Assembly (NCBI RefSeq): GCF_029227915.1
Contig: NC_079876.1
Coordinates: 13,580,001 to 13,644,000, forward strand
Source of the DNA: Hydractinia symbiolongicarpus
Taxonomy: Eukaryota; Cnidaria; Hydrozoa; Anthoathecata; Hydractiniidae
Direction of reading: 5' to 3'
Length of the DNA stretch: 64,000 nucleotides
Shown: positions 1 to 13,319 of the stretch, piece by piece
Position numbering within the stretch: position 1 is the first letter of the stretch
How the letters are laid out: every line of letters begins with the position of its first letter
The notes under the pieces: generated by a model
Told to the model about the DNA's origin: nothing
Database searches by the model: none
Seen by the model: the letters and a program-made list of their open reading frames with translations, nothing else
Position numbers and translations under genes: made by a program

Positions 1-820
1 CCATTAACTAGTCTATAGCCACGCGTGCAAGACATACAAAGGTGGTACCACTTGTTGTGACTTCTGTTTCACAGAAAAACTATGTACTTTGAGAGCTGAC
101 TCAAAAAATCTGTTAAACAAAAGGAACAAGCTCATCAGCAAATGTTGTCATAGAAACAAATATGTAGTTAACAATGTAAAATAAAGTCACAATTGTAAAT
201 CCCTTGGTCAACTGTAATTTTGTAATTTTATAAAACAATTTCACATTTTGTAGTCACTTGTAGTTTGAGAATTGTTGAGAAACATGAAACTCAGAGTTGG
301 CACTAAATTTTATGTGGTTACTTAGTTTTACTTTAACATATATATTATTATGTAATTACTAGCCGGGAAACCCGGTGTCGAAACGCCCTGAGGGGTGCTT
401 AATAAGAGTCGTAAACTGTGCCACACGGTCAGGTGGGTCCTTTAGTACAGGTATGCAGTATGCCGTAAATCAAGCAAAGCGCATACACCATTATAGTGTT
501 GCAACTGTCACATATTTTTCAAAAAAGAACTTTCCCACAACAAAAGCTGAAATAAAAACAGAGTTTACAAACCATTGTTACTCCGTCATAGCAAAAACAA
601 TTAGTCAATATTATTTTATTTTGCGGAATCAGTTTCAGTAAACGTTAAAAAATTAATCGTGACATCGGGCTAAGCGTTTAGTACAGTTAAACAGAGTTGA
701 AGAGGCGTGAAGGGACAATACCCTTTTGAAAAAACTTTCTCGCAGACTCTGTTTAAATAAAAACACCAGAAATAGTCCATTACCAACACAGGGTTGAGTG
801 GTTAGTCCAGGTAAACAGTG

Positions 821-866
821 TTGCACACCCGTACATACGGGATATGCACACCCGTACAGACGGGAT
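821..866. repeat. Two tandem copies of a short palindromic unit
   Basis: The unit GCACACCCGTACATACGGGAT occurs twice in a row with one substitution. Each copy contains the inverted repeat CCCGTA/TACGGG. Its function is unknown. Confidence 0.6.
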
Positions 867-933
867 AGGTACATAGCACAGGTACTCTGTGTCTCATTAA
901 TAAACTTTTGACTTTTGCTAAATTTACCTACCT

Positions 934-973
934 CTACCTCTAGCTAAAACTTTTACATTTTAGCTAGAGGTAG
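934..973. repeat. Perfect 16-bp inverted repeat
   Basis: The arms CTACCTCTAGCTAAAA (934-949) and its exact complement (958-973) are separated by 8 bases. It could be a MITE remnant or a simple-sequence palindrome. Nothing nearby shows a function. Confidence 0.75.
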
Positions 974-2734
974 CTAACCACAGTTCACAACCAAGTAAAG
1001 TTAACACAAAAATCAGAAATGTTAGATAACATCTACGTTGGTAGCCAGAATCTTAAAATTGGTTTTGTTTAAGATTAATAAATGGCTAGAAAACGTGACA
1101 GTAAGAGGCAAATAAAAATAATACAAATCTTTAGGTGGCTGAATAGGTAGCTTAGCTAGTAGCTAGCTAGCTTACTATAAAGTAAAGGTGAATAAAAATG
1201 TAAACAAAAAAAAATACCCGAAAGTAAAAGAAACTGCAATCTTGTTAGAATACAAATAGAAGTATCAGAAAGAAAAATTAAAGCAAACAGTTAAGAAGCT
1301 TTTCTTTCTCCAGCAATGAGTTGGTTCAATCTGCTTGCCAATTTCGGACCGATAACATAAAAATCGTTGCTAAGAAATATGAAGAGCTTTAGTTTCTGAT
1401 TGGTCATTTATATAAAACTCCGCCCCTGATTGGACCTTTATTTTAGCGGCAATTGTCCCTGTGCCAGTGGGGGCCCAACGGTTTCTCGCCCTGTATATTT
1501 TCTATTTCGTGCGTGGTTAACACAAGTCGCTTTTGACGCACAAACAGACAGACGACGGCTATTATTATAGAGATATATTTATATTTTTATTAAAAAATTA
1601 GGGTCCTTAAAAAAATTGCCGTTTACTGTTTTCCAGCCTACCATTGCATTTTCTTGCTGACCACAAATATTTTGATCCTTTAATATTCTTTTATTTTCCC
1701 AGTATTTCGCTGATTTCTGACACAAAAATGGTTAAATTACTGACGTAAATTAATTCTCCATAAGTATAAGCATAGTTAAATAAAAACATAGCAAACAAAT
1801 CGCTAAGCAAATGAATAATCAAAACAAAAGAGTACCTTATGTATTTACGCTGACATGTTTCAAGTTAGTTAAGATGGTGCCGACATTTGCTGTGACTGCT
1901 GTGGAGCACTCAGCTATGGAGAACATTGGTTCTTTCCATAAACAAGCTATTAAAGCTTGACAAAGAGCAAACTTTTTAAGTTATATTGATGTCAACATTT
2001 CCCGGTTTAGAAAATCCTGAAGTAACGATTGAACTGGACAACAACACCTGATAATAGCAGTCCATGCTGGGGACTAAGAACAACAACAAACAGCAGTTCT
2101 GAAGTGCAACGATTGTTGTCCTGGAGGTACAAAAAATAGACCCAGCATTATACAGTAAAGCAAGGGTCACGAAGAGACTGAAGTAGAAAAAATGACTTTT
2201 TTTTGTTTGACGAAAAGGAAAAAATAAATAATCTGCCACCCGACCGACTTAAGCGCAGCCTAACCTTTTATTGGCACTTAATTTTAATGTTATAGATGGT
2301 ATATAGTGCTTATCACTTGTGGCTTTCTGGTCCCATATGAACAAAAGTTTCCTTGTTAGGCAAGATAAATTTATGTTGCTGTGGCATAATTTCGAAAATA
2401 AACAATAGATTCTTATCACAAGAATCAATATAAACTTATCACAAAAATTTCAGCTTCTAAGTGACATTTGTGACCGAAAAAGCGTTTTGAATGCACAAAC
2501 AACAGAATTTCTTTAAACATACAACGTCAAATAACATATTAAAGGTACACATTGCTCGAAGAAAGATAAGGAAAAAACCTAACAAAATATTTGAATTAAC
2601 GCACAAATACACGCTGGTTAAGGCATTGAAAGAGCCTTTTTACCAAAATAGGTTTGTTATTTTTAGGAGACTATACAAAAGTTATTGACAGTTTAAGCGA
2701 AGAAATCTCTTAACAATTTTGGAAGTGATCCTGA

Positions 2735-5700
2735 AATGGAATAATGTATTGTGTCCGACATGAAGAGAAGGAAATGAGAAAGCAAGGTTTAAGAATCCAT
2801 AAAAATTATGATAGAAATTATGAATTACGTTTTAGCTAATAGATGCAAGGATTGTGTGTTTTTGTACCATAAAAGAATTTAATGATGAAATTAAAAAAAA
2901 ATTAAGAGACCTAAGAATGCTGGAAAATCTCTTTAATATGTGGCTAATGACAAATTACAAAAAGAACCAATGAGTTGTCTGCTTTGTCATACGGCAAGGC
3001 AGTTTTATCAATAGAATGTACAATTACAAAGAAATACTTAAACACTTGATAGAGAATGCAATCTTTAACATGCTACACACTTTTTTTTTGAATTTTGCAC
3101 CGTATAACATAATTCTGATATGCAAAATGTCACGAACAATCATCAAAGAAACTGGTAATGTTCCTATCAGTGTTTTTTTCAATCTCAAAATTGACTTTTA
3201 AACTCAATCTTATAAAATGAAAAATATTTGAAGTAAAAAATCCTACTTGATACAATTTTTAAATAAAAAAGTCTGTAAAAACAGAAAAATAAAACATTCA
3301 GATAAAAAAGGTTGAATGATGGATAAAAACAAAATGAAAACATCAAAACAAGGTATATTATAGAAAAATATTGCTTATTACTGTTGTTTTTATTCGAAAG
3401 TGGTTGTGAATTGCGTGTGTCTGCTGAGATCTACAATGCAAAGTCATTAGAAAGGCTGTTTTAGACTTTAGTTAACATAAAACAGTAGTACCTTTAAATC
3501 CTGAAATAATCTACCAATGGAATATAAAGGTGAGCAATAAAGTTCAAAAACATAATGTACACCATTCTTTGTTATAATGCCTATTTGCAAGTTTTTAATT
3601 AGATTTTAGACCTAAGAATTTTGGAAACAAGGTTTTTGCTAAATTAGGATTATTATAACGTAACATATGTCTGTATTTTTGAATGATTAAGGCATTGGCA
3701 CAGAATATCGGATTGTAAATAAGAAAAATATACCTAACAAAGACATGGAATGGGAATGAAACCTTATTAGAGGGTAAAAAAATTAAATTGTTAGCAATGG
3801 TGACTACAATTATTGAAGCACTTGGATTTTTTTAAGCATAAGCGAGTAATGGTGTCATATGCAGCATAACATACAAATAAAAATATAACACTAATCTTCT
3901 AAAAACCTGTACTTCTAAACTTGATTTTGCTCAACCCATCCCCATGCAATAATTGAAATACGACCCTCTGAATGATATTTTTCTGGTGGTACCTAAAGAC
4001 AAAGAGCAAAAAGTTTTAAAACAAATTTTATGAGTTAAGAACATTTACCTGTCCACCTACGTCAAGAAAAAACTAGAGGAGAATTAGTATGTCATAATAC
4101 TGACATACAGAAACATCTTCCATACCTGCAGAATCCCATGCCTCGAAATCACATTTACATCTTTGGAAAATACATATATTGTACCATTTGGTTGTGGCAT
4201 TGAAATAACTGTTTTTGTAGTTGCATGCTCAAATGCTGCTTCTCTCTCGGCTCCAAATGAGACAGCAACTGTAAAATTTTGTGTTTTAGCTTTATCAGGT
4301 TTAATAGCTGCAGCATCATGATGAAAAGGCTTCCACTCTTTTGAATCACGATACCAATTTAAACGTGTCGCTATAAAAAAAAAAAATGAATTTATTAAAG
4401 GTTGCAAAAGTTGTCTAAAAATTATTTTTCTGAACCATTCTTATACACGGTTCAGTTTCAGCCTACAATTGTTTAAATAAATCTTTTTATCTTGTTAAAA
4501 TGCTCTTATAGATGATTTCTGCCATTTACAATTCCAGCAGCAAGCTCTTTCGGCTCAGGCATCTCTTGTGGCAGGAAAAAATATTGGGCTCTAGGTGAAG
4601 CAAGATTATTTTAGTACATTTCTTTACACAAAGGGATTTGTTAGGACGCTGAAATTCATCTTTTGAGAATTGAAGGAAGGAAAATTGTTATGAATTAAGA
4701 AGGCTTTGACCATGAAGAGTGAAATAAGTGAAATAATTTTTTTGTGAAATTTTGTGAAAAAAGTTTACAAATCCTTCATATGTGTCTTAAGTACTGTTAC
4801 CAAGCAATCAATTTTTTCATATTTGTTTTTCACACTTCAAGATTATATTTTTCTTCTTTTTCTTATCATCTGCAATTACATGGCTGTCCCCATGCCACAA
4901 CTGCCATAAGTCTGTTTCCTCAATGCCAGATTGTCGTATTTCCCCCAATAACTTGTTATAAATTGTCAAATCATTTGGCTCACAAAAACAAATCATTCAC
5001 AACTAATACATCTCGCGATGTTATTTTGTATAATTTGGCTGATGAGTGTATAACACGAAACTCGGAGTACCGAACCAATGTCAAGTTAATTTTTACTTCC
5101 TTTACTAGATTATATTATATATTTAAACAATGGTTAGCTGAAACTGTGAACTTGTGTATTTAGCTAGTCTTTACCCTTAAAATCCATGTCAAAATAATCG
5201 CTGATCTTATTTAGGACCATGTGAAATGTGGGACAAGACTCCTTCCACTTTTTCTTATCATCTGCAATTACATGGCTGTCCCCATGCCACAACTGCCATA
5301 AGTCTGTTTCCTCAATGCCAGATTGTCGTATTTCCCCCAATAACTTGTTATAAATTGTCAAATCATTTGGCTCACAAAAACAAATCATTCACAACTAATA
5401 CATCTCGCGATGTTATTTCCCTACTGTATTTTTTCCAACCAGCATGGGCAGCCAAAATTCTCATCTCTGCTGGCTTGTGAGAAGGTTTGAATGTCTCAGT
5501 ATTCTTTTTTCTTGGTGTCATAACACGTTCCTCTTGCACATGCTTTCTATATGATGGTTGGTAATATGGTTTTTGTTCATTACTATTAGATACAAAATTA
5601 AAATTTTCTGGATTATTTTGTCCCCAAGAGTTTCTGTCATCATAGTTTTTTAATGAAGAACTGCTATGTTGTTCGCCATATTTACTACCTCTGTGAGATC

Positions 5701-5956
5701 CCCGTCCACGATGACGTCTACCATCATTACTTCTTCCAAACAAATGGCTGTTTACACCTCTTCTGCTGGGACTTTTTTTCTTGTGGTGATTCACAGGGGC
5801 TTCACATCGAAGTCCTTCCTCGCCTGTGTTCCTATCTTCTAAAGAAACTTGGTTAAAGCTATCAACTATATCTTCATCAGGGTTGTGTTTACTTTTCGGT
5901 TGATAACGTTCAATTGAATTTCTTCTTTTGTTGTGTTTATGGTTACAATGCACGTG
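2735..5956 (-). repeat. Arm A of a ~3.2-kb inverted segmental duplication
   Basis: This arm is the reverse complement, with indels, of 42890-46045. The match starts at CACGTGCATTGTAACC in both copies and runs through all three exons of the oxygenase-like gene. It ends near the sequence around TGTATTGTGTCCGACAT at about 2745. Arm A carries a roughly 260-bp insertion (about 4850-5108) that arm B lacks. The arms are about 37 kb apart. Confidence 0.85.
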
Positions 5957-5989
5957 TGTAGTGAAATATGTTGGATCATCCTCATTCAA
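3915..5989 (-). pseudogene. 2OG-Fe(II) oxygenase-like gene, copy A (three exons, one frameshift)
   Basis: This looks like a non-heme iron, 2-oxoglutarate-dependent oxygenase-like gene with a basic, RG-rich N-terminus. Exon 1 runs from 5989 down to about 5175, exon 2 is 4370-4126 and exon 3 is 3992-3915. The introns show canonical splice signals (for example CTGCAG|GTATGG at the exon 2 end and CTTTAG|GT at exon 3). The core has the iron-binding pattern KPFHHDAAA and a distal histidine in SRHGI, followed by EGRISI, as in a widespread family related to AlkB-type oxygenases. One extra T in a T-run near 5376-5381 shifts the frame between DVLVVNDLF and CEPNDLT, so the coding sequence is broken as given. 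Arm B lacks this insertion, which makes the indel either private to this copy or an assembly error. The substrate cannot be inferred. Confidence 0.65.
4856..5026 (-). repeat. 171-bp duplicated fragment of the oxygenase exon 1
   Basis: This segment repeats 5248-5418 (392 bp away, same orientation) almost exactly, including the exon piece encoding LTIYNKLLGEIRQSGIEE. It lies inside an insertion of about 260 bp in the intron that arm B lacks. The insertion therefore followed the segmental duplication or was lost from the other arm. Confidence 0.8.
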
Positions 5990-7228
5990 CCGTTTTATCT
6001 TTCTGATTATAAAATAGATGACTGAAGTATTTTGATATTAATAAATAGATCACAGAAAGAATGATATTTTGCTTTACTATACCTAGCTAGCTGCTCCCCA
6101 CTTTTTTGGACACACAGGCCAGTCCTTTTGAATAAAAGCTGACGAAGTAAGTAAGTAAATCATCTATTTCGTAGCTTGCTCAAAACTATTTTATATATTG
6201 GTAAGGACAAAAAAATATTTCACAATTTAAATAGATAATATATATAATATATACAGTGCAATAATATACATACCGCTATTTAGCTAGCTAGCATGAAACC
6301 ACAAGAAGCAGGGTTCGAAGAATGTGAGGCCCAACTACACAAAACTATAACCGGTGACAATTTAGGGACTTGATATGTAAAAAAGGTAGCTACATCTATA
6401 TTATAATACCCATATACATCTGTCTGTCTGTCACGCAAAATGGTAGCTTAGCTGCGCAAGTAGCGAGACACATGCAATGCAGTTATAAAAAGGACGGGCG
6501 AACCTGTAACGACTAGTAGCTAGATAAAAACACAAAAACAAAAAGAAGCAGAAACAAATTAGCACACACAAATACACAACATAATCATACAACAAAACAG
6601 TAATACAAAACAGTAATACAAAACAAACAGTAATATGTACAGATGCATACAAAACTACTTAATATAATACAGCAAGGTTTTAGCAATTGACATTAAACAG
6701 GGTGGAAATAAAACGTTTACAAATGCTGCCTAATAAATTTTTAGAACCATTTGAGATTTTTCAAAAAAGTGGAAAGATTTGTAAACAACTTTTCAAGCTC
6801 CTTCATATGAACTTCCTGCAAGGAGCATGCAGAATAATAAATATATATGCCAGATGATAAAATGATCTTTTTTTCATAAGTTAAGAATTATTAGACTTTT
6901 TGATAATTTGTTAATTTGTCATTCTAAATATATATAGCTCTACTGTCAGGAATCCTGTAGTAATATTTTAGCAATTTTGAAGTGTACTATCTCAATAAAT
7001 GTATACGTATGATTGCTACAATTGTTCGTTTACGGGATGTATATGTAGTGTGTATATATTTAGTCATTTTCAGTTTAACATAAACATGTGATTTTTCGTC
7101 TACTATAGTGTCAAAAACTGCAATTTTAGGTGGTACAAAATTGTCTTCATGTTAAGTTAATGTGTTAGTTTTTTGAAGGTTATAATTATTTTTTCTTGAC
7201 AATTTAAAATAAATTTAAAAAAATGATC
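5990..7228. other. Intergenic, no gene seen
   Basis: This is AT-rich sequence with TAGC/CTAG repeats and short runs such as (CTGT)n near 6420 and tandem ACAGTAATACAAA units near 6598-6632. No open frame has a recognisable domain. Confidence 0.4.
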
Positions 7229-7527
7229 ATGTGCTTATAGTAAAGCTAAGGGGGCACGAGGGACATATCTAATTTGTACTGCAATGGAGCAAAAAATGTT
7301 GCATGGAGCAACATTTTTTTGCTCCACAACTTTTGGGACAAAATATATCTGAATCTGTTTTGTACCTGTGCTCCGGGGACAAAATTTGATGAACATATTG
7401 TTGCATAGCAAATGTTGCTCGTGTCACCACCTGCTTCAACATCCTGGGACAAAATTATTGTTATGACACATTTGTGCCTTGTGTCCCCATATCATGCAAC
7501 AAATATTTTGCAAAATCATTTGAGGCA

Positions 7528-7555
7528 GTCAATTACACTATATAGTGTAATTGAC
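7528..7555. repeat. 28-bp perfect palindrome
   Basis: GTCAATTACACTAT joined directly to its own complement, with no spacer. It lies at the centre of the 7229-7857 MITE. Confidence 0.85.
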
Positions 7556-7579
7556 CAATGAAAATGCAAGAAACATTGC

Positions 7580-7611
7580 TATTATTTTTGTAGTATACTA
7601 CAAAAATAATA
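7580..7611. repeat. 32-bp perfect palindrome
   Basis: TATTATTTTTGTAGTA is followed immediately by its complement. It begins 24 bp after the 28-bp palindrome, and the pair marks the fold axis of the MITE. Confidence 0.85.
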
Positions 7612-7857
7612 ATATCTGGTTAGTTACTTCAACAGCGCATACAGCTCCAATAACTTCGAATAAACTTTACACTTACTTCACATCTATACTTTGGGATGTA
7701 GGAACATTTAAATCAAAGTTTTTCATAAGACCATTCTGCAGCTAATCAGAAGTGACATCACAAAAAACATTTCATGCGCATGCTATGGGACATGTTGCAT
7801 AGCATGGGAATGAAAATATCCCTCGCGTCCCCTTACCTTAATGAGCTATAAGCACAT

Positions 7858-10079
7858 TTTCAAATGCATTCTAATTAAAAATTGATGTCATTGATGTAAG
7901 CATAAGTTAATATTTGCTCTTTTTGTGTTATAACACCTTCCAAATTGTTTTAAAGTAAAGTATGATACTTGCTGAGAAAAACAATAGCTACATAGTAACT
8001 AGTGTAGATATATAACTAGTTATTAAGCTGCATTTTGTTTTACATTGGGACTATTTCGCAAATTCAGGACTTTAGGGTATTTGATCCATGTTATTTTCTT
8101 CTTTTTAGATACTGATTTTCTAGATTAAGAAAGCACACAAGTTTCAAAAGTGACCAAAAAGTTATGATGGTTTTGGTTTCGGCTCAGGTCATCATTACCT
8201 TCACAAAGTGCAGAAAAAAGGTGCAAATTGATCTCTTATTTTAACTGTTCTTTAATAATTCATGAAATATAATAAATTTTGTTTCTACACAAAAGCATCG
8301 TTTCTCCTTTGTAATTGTTAATATGCACAGCATTTTCTTGTTTATACATTTTGTTTCCTTTTCGGAATGTGTGTTTTTACATTCGTTCTCTAGGAAACTG
8401 TATCACTAACAAAAGCAGTAAACAAAGGGACTCCAACAGTGTGTGTTTCATGTTCTTTTTGTTACAAAGAAATAAATTGAGCCACTTCTGTTGCAAAAAA
8501 AGCTGGGGGAGAAATCATTTGCTATTTTTTGTTTTGAAATGTATGGAATCATCCATAAAGGATGTTTGAATCTTTGAGAGTAAGGTGTCTTGATTGTACT
8601 TTTACTGATTTCGTTGTCGTCTTTGGAGGGAAGAGTATTGTACTTTATTTTGTTTGTTGGGTGTGGATGTTATTTCAGAAGCCCTGGTTACAAAGTTTTT
8701 CTCTAATTTAAGAAGCACGATTATCAGGAACAAATACCAAGAATATATTTCCCTGTCAATAAATGTCCAGAATGTATTCAAGCTTCTTTCCAATGGGGAA
8801 AAAACCTTGTAGCCATTTGAAATGAAAATAAAGTATACAATTTTCGAAGTACTCAAAGTTGCTATTTTTGACATATTTAGAAACAGCTGCTTCAGAATTT
8901 TATGCTCACAACAAGGTAAGCATTTGCACAAATCTTTCATTGATTTTCAGTCTTTTATTTTGCATTGTTTTCTCAGAGAATTATTTTTTAATTTCCATTG
9001 TTTCTCTAGAAAATAGTTTTATCTTTTTTCAGAAAATTTTTCTTTAATTTGGCTCTTTCCTCCGAAACTTATTTTTTAATTTAGCTTTTTTTCCACAGAG
9101 GTTAAAATTGTCTCTCTTGCTGTTATAGAAAATGATTAAATCCATATTAACTAGAAATGCAAATGCTTTATTGATGATACATTATAATCGAGGCTAAACA
9201 AATCTTTGGTAAAAAATAATGATAACTTATTTTGAATTTAAATGATTTATTAATAGTAGAAACAAATTCAGGTTGAATGGGGGCTGTTCCCTATCAACTG
9301 GATTTTCCTCCATATCGGGCAACAGTCTTCGAATGTCAGATATAAAAGATTGCAGAAGTAACATATCACTGTGGCAGAAAAACTGCCAAAGACAATGGTC
9401 AAAAGCAAATGTCTCTGCAGATTTTTTAATTTTTTAAAATTAAAAAAATATATATTATCGAAGTGAGCAGTGAGAAGTTTTTTGTCATTGTGGTGGGATC
9501 TAGGAGTATGAAAAATTTGAATATATAATCATAAAAAAAGCCTTATAACTGCTTATAATTTGGCATTTGCTGAAGCAAAATTCGAAGGCTGGGGCAAAAT
9601 TTGAAGATGTTTTTGATTTGAAAAAATTTGATTTGTACTAACATTTTTACACTATATTAAATTAAAATTATGATAATAGAGAAAAGAAAAATTTAATGTA
9701 ATGAGCTCATTATTTGCCAATAATGGGGTCATTATGATTTCACTTTCAAGAAAGTAACTTTGTGAAAAAAATCTGAAAAACATTAAAGACCAGACTGTAA
9801 CTGAAAGCTAACTTCACAAATTATGTAATCAAAAAGAAAAGGTTTATTTATCTTCTTTTTTTTTACATATATTACTATAGGTACAATGCAGGAGTAGACC
9901 ATGAAAACCATTAAGTTTTTAGTAGCAAGCGAAACTTATCTTCACCAAGTAGCACCATAATGCTAAATTTAGAGGAATATGCAGTGTAAATTTGATGAAG
10001 GGTTGTGTAATTTAACAAGTGTGAGTAAAATTAGTTGCAGAATGACAAGCTATATTGTGTCAGTGCCTGAAGATTATTT
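7858..10079. other. Intergenic, no gene seen
   Basis: AT-rich DNA. The open frames here (for example around 8315-8569 and 8602-8940) are Phe/Lys/Ile-rich and show no conserved motif, so I do not call them genes. Confidence 0.4.
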
Positions 10080-10545
10080 TATATTTAACAAAATTGCGGT
10101 ATCAAAAATACCATGTTCAAGGCATGATCAGCGTTTTTTTCAGGATTTTTTTATTACTGTTAAACAGTAGTAAAAAAATCACTCTTGAAGTTGGGTTTTA
10201 ACTCAATCTTATAAAATAAAAAAATATTTGAGGTAAAAAAAAAGCTTATTTGATTCAATTTTAAAATTAAAAATTCTCTAAAAACAGAAAAGTAAAACAT
10301 TCAGATGAGAAAAAGGTTGAATGATGGATAAACTCAAATAAAAACATCAACATGTGTACCAATGTACGGCTTTTTAAAAAGACGCTCCAATTTTGTCTAC
10401 CATTGTCTTTACACCATAAACGAACCTAACGGTGGTTGAAGAAACTTAAAGCTCCTCCGGGAGTAAATTTATTTTTAAAGAAAAGAGTTTAAGCACAAGG
10501 TATGTTACAGAAGAATATTGGTTGTTCGTTACCGTAATAGTAGTA
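10080..10545 (+). repeat. Third, diverged copy of a repeat found in both duplication arms
   Basis: The stretch from ACTCAATCTTATAAAAT through GGTTGAATGATGGATAAA closely follows 3200-3350 in arm A and the inverse of 45400-45560 in arm B. It also contains a near-perfect palindrome around 10144-10181. The element therefore exists independently of the segmental duplication, probably as an unclassified dispersed repeat. Confidence 0.65.
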
Positions 10546-11509
10546 GTACAAATCCCTAATTTAGCTGCACAACTTGTTTTGATCACAACTAAAGTCATTC
10601 CAAAAAATATGCTAGACTAGCTATGTCCATTTTTTGTTTTAAAAACACTGTTTTGCAGGATGTGTAATCAACAAACATTCAAAGAATTTTGTCTTACTTG
10701 TTTCCTGTTTAATTAGCTGTGAAATTTATGCATCAGCAATATAGCGCTGTTATCGATATTGGCAGAGAAAACAAATCAACTAAATGATAAATATTGCTTA
10801 GCATTGCTTATAGCTATGTAGCAAATCAAGTGGCCATACAGTGATCAATTTTTATTTAGCAATAAATTTATTGTTTTTTTATCTAATTATCGCTAAATAG
10901 TTATTGTTAATTTTTTGCTTGCTATCAAATTCCCTGCAATTATCACATAGCTGCAGTCATCGCATTTTCCTTCTTTAAAGGTCCTTGTGCTAATCACAGA
11001 TAAAATTGATCTTCATTGTATATCAATGACAAAATCCAATTTTGATGGCAATTTTCCTCAAATAATTATTTTTATTCAACTTCACATGCAACTCACTTAT
11101 TATTTCAAATTAAGAAACAATTCAGGTTAACAGACGAAAAAATATTTATATATAATGGTTTTTGTAAAATATATTTTCGTACAAATATTCTATCCACTTT
11201 ACTCAGATATAGGGCAATAATGATAATAACAAAAAAATTATTTTTTAGAAACACTATCTACAAAGTCGATGTATGACGGTTGTACTTTTTATCCATATTT
11301 GCACAATTTAAACTTGTCAAGTTCATTTGCCATAGTTCACAGCAGACTTTGGACTAAAGATATTAAGTAATTTAGTTAGATCTACACTCTTAGAATGTGC
11401 TAATTGTTGCTGAATCAACATGGCCATGTATTTAGATGTAGTGATGGATTAGTGTGAGTAATCCTTTTTAAATTCTGCTTTCCTAAACTATCATCATCAT
11501 CATTCTTGG

Positions 11510-11930
11510 CTTAATGTTGGTTTTCTCTGCTGGCGTTAGATCTACACTCACCATTTTTCTTCATCAAGTCTCTCCTTATTACCTCCTGTCCAGCCTTTCT
11601 TGGTCTACCTATGGGCTTTGTTCCAAGAACTATTAAATTTTCAAACTTTCTTACCCAATTATCCTACTCCATTCTTTCCTAATGCCCCATACAACTCGAT
11701 CCTCTTATTTGGATAATATCTTTAATGCTATGCATACCTAGCCTTTTTCTTGGCTCATCTGAACTTTTTCTGTCTCTAAAACTGGCGTTACACATCCATG
11801 CAACTAATTTCATATCATTCCTTTCTAAACAATCAAGACCTTGCTGGCTTACCGCCCATGTCGAACTACTATACAACATGTACTATGCTTCCATCTTCAA
11901 AAGTATCAATTTTGTGCCCTTCACTGCAGC
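11510..11930 (-). mobile_element. LINE 3' fragment (reverse transcriptase C-terminal region)
   Basis: On the minus strand the frame reads CLERNDMKLVAWMCNASFRD followed by RKSSDE. After a frame change comes a segment like IVLGTKPIGRPRK. This is the C-terminal region after the catalytic domain of a non-LTR reverse transcriptase. It closely matches the LINE at 53340-53700 (LERNDMRMVRWMYNASLRDR), so both belong to the same family. It is 5'-truncated and frameshifted. Confidence 0.75.
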
Positions 11931-13319
11931 CTACTAGTAATGTAGAATTTTCAAGTTGATGTGTTTACCAAATTTGTAAGCTACAAAAGGTGAAAAACTT
12001 GCTATGATTTTGAAAAGAATACCTTTAGAACTATAATAAAAACACAAAATGTATTACTCCTTTCCTCATGTTGAGTTTAAATTTCAAAAATTTAGCAGCT
12101 TCACAATATTTCGATAGAACACTACAAAACCCATGATGGTTTTTGATTTGTGGAGGTTATTTTCTGTTTGGTTCCAACATGTTCAGGGTGACCTAAAATT
12201 TATATTTCCCAGTGTCCTTCCGGAATATAATTTAATTGCCTATTCCATGTAGTTTAAAAACTGTTTCTGTTGTTGTAAAGCCATGAAAGCTATTGGTTCG
12301 AATCCAATCCATCTTTACAAGGTGGTAGTTCAAGTGGAAGAACAACATGGTGTGCAAAATTAAAACTGTTCAATGCTGAACTACAACTTACAATACTGTA
12401 AATCAATCCTAAATTAATTGCAAAGAAAATGGGTTGGGTTAAAAGTTAGATCCAGCGACATGAAAATAAAATAAAGAGAGACCCTAAATTTGATGTACAT
12501 AGAATTTTTTTTCACATTTTTTCTCCTGGTTTGTGGCAGTAACTCACAGGGTTTAGTTAAAAAATAATTTTTTGAGGAAATTAAAAGTATACCACCATTT
12601 GTACGTAGAACCTTGGTAAAACTAATACTTTTTTGTTCTTTTTAGGAAGTTATCCTCTCAAAAGACATTTAATTAAAAAAATCATATTGTTTTGCGCTTT
12701 TGCAATCCTTTCACAGCTTTCCTCATTGTGTAACAGCAGGGACATTGCTTGACATGTCAAGAAAAAGGCATTCACATGCTAAAATTTCAAATAGCTGTTA
12801 CTCTAAACGAAAATTTGCAGTAAAATAGTAAGAGAGAAGTGAATATAATGTCTGCTGATGTCCGAATTTTTCGCTTTATAGGATGTCTGTTTTAGAGAGG
12901 TCTTTTACCATGCTATTGTGTTTCTATGAAGCTGCGCTCTCTGTATTTGAACGATGGACGAAATTAGAACAATAGAAGAAGCAATGCAATAACTATTTTG
13001 TAAAAAGTCTAATAACGTAACAAAATCTTTCTAATAGTATGTACATAAAAATAACCTCTCCCAGGGTCTTAAAGCGGTACTTCTCATACTATTGAGAAAA
13101 AACAAGACAGAACAGAACTACACATCTTTCAAGATTACTTCAATTTAGAGTTTTGAAACGTTGGCAAATCTTCGATCCTAAATGTTCCGCATAAAGGTGA
13201 AGTGTTTTTGACTTCTGTAGTAAAAAACACTTTCTTCTAAATTCAATATATGCTACTGATTTAATCCGAATTAAAAATATATCTTGGCTTAGGGAATGTG
13301 TGTTGAACACCTCAGTTAA
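11931..13319. other. Intergenic, no gene seen
   Basis: I see no coding or structural signal beyond AT-rich sequence. A tRNA T-arm-like motif near 12292 lacks the rest of a tRNA and was rejected. Confidence 0.4.

Larger units (their letters stand above)
1..2734. other. Gene-poor flank
   Basis: I see no supportable gene here. The stretch is AT-rich with short open frames that show no domain or codon signature. It contains a perfect 16-bp-stem hairpin (934-973), a short repeated GC-richer motif (821-866), and runs of TAGC/CTAG-type simple sequence around 960-1170. Confidence 0.5.
7229..7857. mobile_element. Palindrome-centred MITE (~630 bp)
   Basis: The ends match as inverted repeats: ATGTGCTTATAG at 7229 against CTATAAGCACAT ending at 7857. 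The match resumes inside as AAGGGGGCACGAGGGACAT against the complement of ATATCCCTCGCGTCCCC. The centre holds two perfect palindromes (7528-7555 and 7580-7611). There is no transposase and no clear target duplication, so the family is unassigned. Confidence 0.65.

Noticed and set aside
375-874. Two short open frames near the left edge
   Set aside because: No conserved pattern, unusual composition, and overlap with short palindromic repeats.
12285-12312. tRNA T-arm-like motif (ATTGGTTCGAATCCAAT)
   Set aside because: The T-stem and loop look right, but no matching acceptor stem, D-arm or anticodon arm lies upstream.
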